From contig CM065891.1 in the NCBI GenBank assembly GCA_033439255.1, positions 1,674,001-1,738,000 of the forward strand: 64,000 nt of DNA, given 5' to 3'. The stretch comes from Hericium rajendrae (taxonomy: Eukaryota > Basidiomycota > Agaricomycetes > Russulales > Hericiaceae). Made by a program: the position numbers and the translations under genes. The notes under the pieces were generated by a model. The model searched no databases, was not told where the DNA came from, and saw nothing but the letters and a program-made list of their open reading frames with translations. Of the stretch, positions 55,609-64,000 are shown piece by piece (the stretch's first letter is position 1; each line of letters opens with the position of its first letter).

Positions 55609-57015
55609 ATGGTCCTTGAATCTCTTACCTCCTCGCAGACAAAAGTTGACTGTTCTGTCCACGACGACACCTTTCAAGCCACCTGCGTGCCAGAAGAGGC
55701 TGCACCTGCGTTTAAGAATGTATGCCTCTCCTTTTTGTGATTCGCATGGGGTTGCGCTAATTCTCATTTCACTCTGCCAGGAAGGGCCGCTTACCCTTTT
55801 TATTACCCACATTCGGACCCGGATGAGAAACTTCCTCCTTTGGAGCATTTTGAGCACACTGATGCCGGATCGAGGGCGGATCCAGCCAAGCCACATTTGC
55901 TCATCGACGGAGTGATTGTCAAGCATCTCAGTCCGTATATCGGGACAGAGATTAAGGGGGTCCAGATATCCCATCTGAGTAAACATGGGCTCGACGAGCT
56001 CGCTCTCTTCGTTGCAGAGAGGAAAATGCTCGTCTTCCGAGACCAGGACTTTAAGGATATTGGTCCGGAAAGGCAGATTGAGATCGCTCGCCATTTCGGT
56101 CCCCTTCACAAGCATCCGACGTCTGGAAATGTGAAGGGATACCAGGAATTCCATGTTGGTACGCACTTTCCGTCTCGATTTCCATAGCTGAATCAAGCTG
56201 TGTTGAACTCGCCCCCATAGTCTATCGGGATGCCAATCATCACCGCCAGAGAGATCACAATCGTCCCGGAGAATACCTGGGTGGAGACAAAGCGAACAAA
56301 ATGAGCTGGCATTCCGACATCGTTAGTGTCTCTACATTGATGTATACTTCTCACCTCGTTAATATCTTTCCTATCTCCAGACATACGAAAGACAGCCGCC
56401 AGGCACCACTATCCTCTGTATGCTTGAGACGCCGGAAATAGGCGGCGACACGCTCTTCGCGTCTCAAGTCGAAGCATACAACCGGCTCTCGCCAGAATTT
56501 CGGATCCGTTTGGAAGGTTTGAGAGCCGTGCACAGTGCCCGCCTCCGTGCGGAGTACAATAGGACGCACAATGGCCCGATCCGCAGGGAGTCCGTTGAGA
56601 GCGAGGTTCGTTGCGCATGTCTCAAGCTCTAGCTTGTATTGAGCATCTGCACTCTTGCAGCATCCCATCGTTCGCCGGCATCCCGTTACCGGAGAGAAGG
56701 CCCTGTTTGTCAATCAGGGTGCCACCAAGCGTATCGTCGGCTTCAAGGTCGAGGAGTCCGAGTATCTGCTCAAGTTCCTTTTCAACCACATCGCGACAGG
56801 CGCTGACTTCCAAGTCCGTGCGACCTATGAGCCAGGTACAGTCGTCATATGGGTAAGTCTACGCTGAGCGGTAAGATGTGTCTGCAGTTTCACCAATGAA
56901 TCATATTTAGGACAACCGAGTGACTGTTCACTCGCCTGTTGCGGACCTTGACGGAGACGCAAGAAGGCATGCTATACGCCTGACACCTCAAGCTGAAGTG
57001 CCCATCCCAGCTTGA
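55609..57015 (+). CDS. TauD/TfdA-family 2-oxoglutarate-dependent dioxygenase
   Basis: Six exons starting MVLESLTSSQTK. The core carries IGTEIKGVQISHLS, LVFRDQDF, FGPLHKHPTSG, the iron-binding HxD in MSWHSDI, TILCMLETPEIGGDTLF, and the distal RHAIRLTP with the second iron His and the 2-oxoglutarate Arg. Family members hydroxylate alkyl sulfonates such as taurine, sulfate esters or herbicide-like acids, often under sulfur limitation (yeast Jlp1 type). The substrate is not predictable. It is cytosolic by lack of signals. One base is out of register at the second exon's start (near 55782). Confidence 0.85.
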
Positions 57016-57368
57016 AAATGTGGCTCTCAAAGGGGATGAGATAGACATTGTTTGCAATCTGAGGCATAAATGCCTTGCGTGAAAGGACTCATACTTAGTA
57101 TGGAAGAGTCATTATAAGGTCAGAAAGGACTTCTTCTGTATGTAGACATGGCGTTGGAAAGAGTCTGAGCCAATTGCTTTCTATTATTCCTGTACTTGCT
57201 TTGCGCTTACCATCAACCACAAGGTTACCAGATACAGGTTTGACTCGTCGCGGATTGTCTCCGATTCTAGCTTGCTTGGTCATAATGTGGGTGTGGAACT
57301 AATGAGTGTAATCGGAATGAAGAACGTCGTAGATGCATTTTAATACATTGCAGACGGCGTCTCCACGT
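57016..57368. other. 0.35 kb between convergent genes
   Basis: Holds the 3' ends of the TauD and RRP12 genes. It is AT-rich, with no ORF or RNA recognised. Confidence 0.4.
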
Positions 57369-60300
57369 TTATCGCTTCCCAGTGACACCAATGCGGCTGC
57401 GCTTGTTCTGCTTCTTTGCAGCCTGCGAGAGAGAGACATACGCATACGGATCCACACCGCCCTTTTCGATATCACCACCCGCTTTCTGTTAGTACAATGA
57501 TATTAATGATCAGAGCGAACTTATCAACCAGCTGAGTAGACATACCTTCGCCTTGAACTCGCGCCCGAGCTTCACGTCGGACCGCCTCTTACCAGGACGC
57601 TCCTTCCCAGCGCCCGTCGCCTCGGCGTCGCCCATCTCCACGTCCCCGTCCTCCGCATTCTCCCGCCTCCGCTTCTTCGTGTCCTTGTTGAACTTGACGC
57701 GTCCGTTCGGGCCGCGCGTGAAGCCGTCCGCAGAGTGATGTTCTCGCGGTACGCCGCGCCTGCGACAACGTCGCCCGCCTCGGCCTCGGCCTCTGCGTCC
57801 GAGTCGTCGATGACCATCTTGCCTGACTCTATGTCGGTCTTGAAGCGCGCGGCATCCTGGCCGGGCTTGCGGCGCCGGTTGGATTGGCATCTGCGCCAGA
57901 GTGAGAATGCTGAACCCTACGGAAAAGAAAGGAACGCACTGGTGATGCGCGTCGCGGCGCCTGCAAGGAGATCCATCGGCTCGTCGTCGTCCACGCGGAG
58001 CCGTGCGGCGAAGTCGCCCTTGCGTTTGTTAGGGGCCGCAGCGGGCTGCTGCTCGTCGTCGCTGTCGTCGAGCTCGCTCTCGCTGCCATACAATACGTCT
58101 TCGAACGCGTCCCCGGTGGCAGGCTTGGCCACGGGCGCCTGAAACTCCATCAGTACCCGACAACCCACTGCACAGAGTACGCAAACGCACCTCGTCCTCG
58201 TCGTCCGCACCCGCCGCCCTCTTGCGCCTCGCGCGTTCCTTCCGCTTGCGGATGTTCACGAGCACCTTCGCGGCCTCCTCTTCGCCCGCGCAGCCGTACA
58301 CCTCGTCCCACGCGAAGCGCCGCAGCATGCGCTCAAAGATGTGCCGCACCTTCGCCTTGAAATGGTTCTTGTGGTCGTGCGACCAGCGCAGGAGCGCGGC
58401 ACGAGCTGCGGGAGGTGCGGACGCACGAGGTCCGCCGGCAGGGTGTGGATCGAGAGCTTGATGTACCCGAGCGTCGACTTGACGATCTCGCGGTTCGCGG
58501 ACGTCAGGAAAACGAAAAGCGTGCTCAGGATCTCGCCGTGCATGTCCGCGGAGATGGTGTCTGGAGACGGCAATGAGAAGGAGCGCGAGCGGTGGACTAA
58601 ATGGCGTACCTTTGAACTCGAAAACGAGGCGCGAAATCGCCGTGACAGTCGCGCTGATCATGTGCGGGGTCGCACCAGCCAGGCCACCCGCCACCATCGT
58701 CATGTATTCTTCCATTGTCGCTTTAGCTGGATACGTGCAATCAGCATCAGGAGTGAGCCAACACAGCATAGATAAGGAGCCGCACCTTCACCCACGGGGA
58801 CATCTTCGTCCTCGTCCATGCCATCCACCATGTCTCGCTTCACCACGCCTCCCGCTTGCATTTTCTTGCCCATCGCAACGATCAGCTCGAACGCCGCCCC
58901 GCGCGCTTTTCCGAGGGCTCCTTCGTGCCCAGCACCGCCTCGGGTATCAGCGACGGAATGACGTGCAGCGACGTAGACGGGATGCGCGGCAGCAGCTGCG
59001 CGTATAGCTGGAAGCGGTCCTTCTTCGCGGCCGCCGCCAGGTCCTCCGACAGCTCGTCCAGCCGCTTGATCACGGCCTCCACCTCCATCGTCGCGCGCCC
59101 GTCCTCGATCAGCCGCGCGAGGATCTTGTACCCGCGCTTCTGCACTCCGTTGTCCGCGTGCGACAACACCTCCTTCGACAGCGTCAGCTCGAACAACGAT
59201 GTCGAGTCCGCCGCGGAGAGGTGCGGCAGCAGGAGCAACAGGATGTCTTCCGTCATCGCGGCGACGCTGCCGCCTTCCGCGGCTGCGCCCCGTTGTACCT
59301 GCTGCGGTTTTGTAAGGTTCGTCTTGAGCATGTTGACGACGTTGCGGTAGGCTTGCATGATAGTCTGGTCGGCGCGCACAGGTAAGCAATTTCGTTAAAG
59401 AGGAAGAAAACGAGAAGCTACCTTTTCAGATGCAATGCCGGCCCACGCGCTGATGACATCGCCGACCATCCCTCGTCCTTCCCGGCTCACGCTTCCGAAC
59501 ACGTTGAACAGCACCGCCAACCAGCTCTCGGCTTGTGCGCGCAGCACCGTCAGGTTCTGCTTCGCGGTGGCCAGCGGGAGCGCGCGCACAGACACGGGCA
59601 ATTTCGCGAGCTGCTCCGCGTCCTGGGACGCCAGTATGGTGTTGGACTCGACGAATGTCTTGAGTGCTCTGAGAACGGGTGGGCGCAGCTCGGCTGCGTG
59701 TACAGCAGCTGCGAAAGGAGTTGAGAGAACGCGGGGCTGAGCGCCTGGTGACGGACAACAGTTCGTCAGCATGTAGCCTAGCACGACATGATAATGGCTT
59801 ACCTCGCTAAGGTCGGGTGTGACCCACGAATACCCAGGCAATCCGGACCATACCTGTGCGATCAGCACCGTCCACATTTTTGCTTCGGCATCGCGGCCCT
59901 CGGCCTCCGCCGTCGAGTGGAGGTTAAACATCCGCTCTGTCAAGGGCACGGAGTAGGTGACGAAGTGCCCAAGGGGGACGGATGCGGCTGCCCGAGGAGC
60001 GGGAGGAGGAATGCGCGCGGTTCGCGCTTCGCTTGCCTGTTTGCACAATGAGATGATGCAAGTCAGAAAAGGCGCAGCTACTTACCGGTCTGAAGGCTCG
60101 AGGTTGAGCGGAAGCGCGTTGAGCAGCACTGCAGGACCCATCACGGACATCGCAGCACTGAGCACCGCGTCCGCCGCCTCCTTGTGCTCGAAGTTCTTCT
60201 GGACCCTGAGATCCCCGATTTTGCTCACGAGCGGAAGGAGCAAGATCTCTGCCGCCGTGGGCGACGGCGGCGTCTGCATCTCGCGGTAACGGAGATTGTA

Positions 60301-61610
60301 GATGAGGGAAGAGATGATGGACAGCAGCTCGGGAATGGCGCGCGCGAGAGCGAGGGATTCGAGCGACGTAGACAGCTGAGCGACGATCTTGCCGAGCGCC
60401 GATTTCGGGGTTTCTTTCGGCTCTTTGAGGGCGGGTTGGATGAGAGCAGGCGTAAGGCACTGAGTGAGCAGGGCGAGAGACTGAGCGGAGGCTTTGCGGA
60501 TGGAAGCGTCGCTCGAGTCGAGGAACGCCCAGTTTGCTTTCCAGATTTTGCCAAAATCAGCAGTAGACGAGGTAGCAGTGCTCGATGAATTAAGGGCCAG
60601 CACAGAACTGCTGAGCAAGTGCATCCACGCGGGAGCGGTCGTACTGTCCGATTTGGAGGGCGGAGAGGAAAGGATCGCAGACAGGATGGCGGGGATTTCG
60701 GAGGTAATGTCGGGGACGGTGGGGTCGTCTACGGAAGGCGTGGGGGTGAGAAGGTCGGAGAGGAGGGAGAATGCACTTTGAGAGAGGAAGGGGTTGCCGA
60801 GGCGCGGGAGATGGAGGAGGAGAGGGACGAGTTCGGGCAATGTCTGCAGAGAGTGTGAGACGGTAATAAGGCGAGAAAACAATAGCTTACTGAGTTGGGG
60901 AGCTTCAGAATGACAGGCCGCAGAAAGGACAGCAGATGGATCGCAACCTCAGCGCCCTCCATCTCGGACCTGTGCTGCTTGGATTTTGGGATTGCATTGG
61001 CGTTCACATCTGCGAAGTTCTTCTGAACCCAATCCGCGATGCGGTCTCCGTACGGATGCCGTACGAGGGGACTCGGAGGCGCATTGAGGATATCTCTGAT
61101 GACCTCTGCAGCCTTTTTCCGCACCTTGGGGCGGGGATCGATCGTAAGTTGGAGGATGGAAGCGAAGGATTGGCGGACGCTCTGCACTTCGAGCTGAGAG
61201 CGGTCGAGTGCGCGGATGATGGGGTCATAGAGGGTCAGCTGCGATCGAAGCGCAGGTGCATGTGACGTTAAAATGGGGAACAGCGGGGCAGTGAGAGAGA
61301 GGACGGTATTGAGATTTGCACGGATCACGGGAGGAGGGGTGAATGGTGCGACGAGGGCGAGGAGATAAAGCTCAGCGGGGAGCATGTCGCCGTCGCCCAA
61401 ACTGAGGCTGGTCGCCTTTTCTTTCTGTATCGTGCCATCAAGGGTGGTAAGCAAGGCAGCGAAGTAGGCGGTGGGGGACTTTTGTGTCTTCTGCTCGTCG
61501 AGAGTAGCTTCCAGGGCATGCAAGAGCGTTGCGGGAGCTTTTTGGTGAGCAAGAGAGGATGTTGTATGTGGCCGTATCTTGGCTAATGCGATTTCAAGGC
61601 CGTCAGCCAT
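57369..61610 (-). CDS. RRP12: Ribosomal RNA-processing protein 12
   Basis: A long HEAT-repeat protein of about 1250 aa, start 61610 (MADGLEIALAKIRPHTTSSLAHQK). The NUC173-type region carries LKTFVESNT and AYRNVVNMLK, followed by VQKRGYKILARLIE, AVIKRLDELS and HLPQLVPALLRWSHDHKNHFKAKVRHIFERM. The end is basic and acidic (DSDDEQQPAAAPNKRKG, NRRRKPGQDAARFKTD, PYAYVSLSQAAKKQNKRSR). Rrp12 acts in export and maturation of pre-40S and pre-60S particles. One-base frame steps lie near 59695, 57890 and 57725, again without loss of collinear motifs. It is transcribed divergently from the acyltransferase gene, 237 bp apart. Confidence 0.88.
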
Positions 61611-61847
61611 AGCTGATATGTCGGCGGTTGGTCTGCAGAATCACTGGCAGAGAGATATCGTTATTGAAGTGAATATGTTTTCGGAGACCTCTGCTAAAAT
61701 TGTAGTTACGTAAGACACGCGATCATATGCAGCGCTTGAACTGCCCGTCGTTGGGCAGAAGTCTTGGCAATGCGCACCCACCACGCGTCCTCCGTCTTCC
61801 CCTGATCCGCCATGAAGCACTCCTGAACTCATTCTCTAACCACAACT
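61611..61847. promoter_or_regulatory. shared divergent promoter (RRP12 / acyltransferase)
   Basis: The 237 bp between two divergent start codons must contain both core promoters. No TATA box is evident on either strand. Confidence 0.35.
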
Positions 61848-63914
61848 ATGCCTAAGGGTACTTACACCAAAACATCTTGGTCTTACTTTCTCATCCGGTT
61901 AGGAGTGCAAAGCAGCATGTTCTATGACGCACGTCACTGACAGCTTCCAGGTTGTTGTTCAAGTTCGTGCTCAAAATCTTCTATGGAACAATCGTAGTCG
62001 AGAATGCACATAATATACCTGTTTCAGGCGAACCATGGTGCGGTTTTGTGCCATGAGTGATGCGAAGGGCGTCCCTAATGAATGGTTATGACAGCATCGT
62101 CTGCGCGAACCACACGAACTCCTTGACAGATGCCCTGTACGTCCAATTAAAAATTCACAGGCCTCGTACTTAAAAAGGAATGCACAGTCTTCTGGTCTCG
62201 TCTATCCCGTCCAGAGTGAGCACTTCCTGTCTATCAAACGGGAGCTGCCCGCTAAACTGCGTAGAAACGGAATATGCTACGCCTCACAGCCAAATCAACA
62301 CAGTTTGGCAGGAAGACATTTACAAGCTGGCTCATCGAGTCTGCAGGCACCATTTCAATCAAGCGACGGAAGGACTATGCTGACGGAACAGCTGACAATA
62401 CGGAGGTAATGGCCCAACTCATCCAGGTAAGGCGCATCCACTTTGAGCGAAAGTCCAGCACCAAACGGATCTGTAGGCTGTGGAGAAGGGCGACGCTGTG
62501 TGTTTGTTTCCGGAAGGTGCAAGCAGATACCACCCCACCATAGCTCCGCTTAAGACAGGAGGTCAGCTTATGATACACGTTCGACGGTGGCTTTGCTGAG
62601 CTGTCTCATGTCCAGTCGCTCGCATCGTGTCTGATGTCCTCTCACGCAATCGAGACAATCCCGACTTTGAGATGTCCGTCCTGACTTGTTCCATTACCTA
62701 CATGTGGGTGGTTTCTCTCTCCTGCCATTTGTAATCTCAAAACGAGTATTCTGGGAAAGGCATCGCCAACACTTCCGATCCGATGTCCTCGTAACCTTCA
62801 ACCCACCCATGAAGTTCAGTCCAAAGGTGTGTCTCCTTACTCAATGATGCGTGTGCTCTCACAAGCCATTTTCAGAGCCATCCAGAGCTCCTTCACCCCG
62901 TCGACTACGACCGTATACGTGACCTGACCACGAGAATCCATGAACAGATCGCATCGGGCACCTTCGACGCACCTTCTTGGGACCTCATCCGCATCGCGAG
63001 TGTTGCGGCGCCCATTTATGCCCCACTCGGGACGCGGATGGGCCTTGGCGACCATGTACGCGTCATTCGGGCATTCTTGGAAGCGTTCAAGGCTTCTGCA
63101 GATGGGTCGAGCTCAGAGACCGACAGCAGCGTCGGGGACAGTGCATTCGAAGACCTCGAACGACTGATGCGCGATCTCAAGGTTAGCGTGTTCCTTCCTT
63201 TTCTTGGCATTCCTCATTGATCCGCGCGTAGGCCTACCACACCGACCTCGTCCGCCTCAAGATTAAAGACGACCGCATCCGCCGCCCGCTCTCGCGCCCC
63301 GTCATCCTCTATCGTCTCGCGCTGCGGCTCACATGGGCGCTCATGCTTTTCGCGCTCTCCTTTCCAGGCCTGCTCCTCTGGGTGCCCATCGCGATCACGA
63401 TTTTCGTCGCGGTGCATGAGTTCAAGAAGACGGGGCCCGTGTGGGACACGTGGGACGAGATCGCGCAGTACAAGCTTGTATACGGGTTCGTGTCCGGTGT
63501 ATGCGTGTGGGCGCTGCTGTGCATCCTCGCGGGCCCCTTCGCGCCGTTTGCGGCGGTCATCGTGCCCGCGGCGATGTGGATGACGCTGCGCTGGTTTGAG
63601 GACGGTGTGTCGGCGTTCCGCGCATTCGTCGCGCTGGCGCGGCTCTTGTGCGTGCCAGCGGGCAAGATGGTCGAGCTCAGGAAGAGGAGGGAGGATTGCA
63701 CGGACGGGTGATGGAGCTGGCGGTGCATGGGCTCGGACTGCCGGAGGATCCGGAGGCGTATTTCGTGGCGGAGAAGCGGCAGAAGGAGAAGGGGCGCGTG
63801 CGGAGTCGGTGGGAGAGCGGGGCGAAGTATTTCTCGGTGAGAAGGCGGAGGAAGCGGGATTGGAACGAGACGCTGAGGCTGCATGAGCACTTCGATTATC
63901 CGGCAGACGAGTAG
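61848..63914 (+). CDS. Glycerol-3-phosphate / DHAP acyltransferase (Sct1/Gpt2-like)
   Basis: About nine exons starting MPKGTYTKTSWSYFLIR. An N-terminal membrane segment (FKFVLKIFYG) precedes acyltransferase motif I (VCANHTNSLTDA, an H-x5-D variant of the usual H-x4-D), then NMLRLTAKSTQFG, motif III FPEGASRYHPTIAPLKTG and HPELLHPVDYDRIR. Two C-terminal hydrophobic hairpins follow (LTWALMLFALSFPGLLLWVPIAITIFV; GVCVWALLCILAGPFAPFAAVIVPAAMW) with a cytosolic tail. Yeast Sct1/Gpt2 perform the first step of glycerolipid synthesis in the ER. KRREDLHGRVM is one base out of register at the TT at 63696-63697, and a second step occurs near 62745. Confidence 0.8.
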
Positions 63915-64000
63915 GTGATTTATTGGACTTATCTGAGTGCTTGGTATCTAGAGTATCTGAAACTGTCGATGACTGATAATTTGTGTCGATGGGCGCATAG

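Overview
The window looks like nuclear DNA of a filamentous basidiomycete, probably an agaricomycete and perhaps a polypore. The evidence is genes split by many 45-65 nt GT-AG introns, GC-rich third codon positions, an expanded MYND zinc-finger family, DUF6534-type membrane proteins and an Spt23/Mga2-type membrane transcription factor. Every multi-exon model here was spliced by eye from GT/GC-AG signals and protein continuity, so exon ends are good guesses and not measured.

Layout. 0-5.5 kb: a MYND protein and a K/P/A-rich fungal protein whose last exons are copied just downstream. 6-11 kb: four minus-strand MYND genes made by tandem duplication of a gene pair; one is decayed and one is truncated. 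11.3-23.6 kb: a Gyp1-like TBC Rab-GAP, a Nup50/Nup2-type nucleoporin, the Spt23/Mga2-like factor, a Rec114-like meiotic protein and a small membrane protein. 23.8-31.1 kb: dihydroxy-acid dehydratase (ILV3), an FAD monooxygenase, an intron-containing tRNA-Asp, and mitochondrial ETF-alpha. 31.4-51.5 kb: PEX5, TRM44 and a DUF6534 membrane-protein family, reshaped by one direct tandem duplication of about 8.7 kb. 51.9-63.9 kb: a Zn2Cys6 protein, the proteasome chaperone PAC2, a short-chain dehydrogenase remnant, a TauD-type dioxygenase, RRP12, and a glycerol-3-phosphate acyltransferase.

The most interesting structure is the 8.7 kb tandem duplication (31982-40685 and 40685-49375). Its central junction falls inside two genes. 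It joins the promoter and first 19 codons of a DUF6534 gene, in frame, to the C-terminal two thirds of PEX5. The result is a second PTS1-receptor-like gene that lacks the PEX5 N terminus. In its TPR region the differences from PEX5 are overwhelmingly synonymous, which suggests the product is kept. TRM44 and one DUF6534 gene are fully duplicated, and identity along the repeat is patchy, from nearly perfect to roughly 80-85%, as expected after gene conversion.

Other points: three independent GC-AG introns, one conserved among the DUF6534 paralogs; a 5-nt-deleted MYND pseudogene; and a recurrent one-base disagreement of reading frame, usually at homopolymers, inside otherwise conserved housekeeping genes. 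The last probably reflects consensus sequence error and affects how any 'pseudogene' here should be read. I saw no rRNA, CRISPR array or convincing retroelement.
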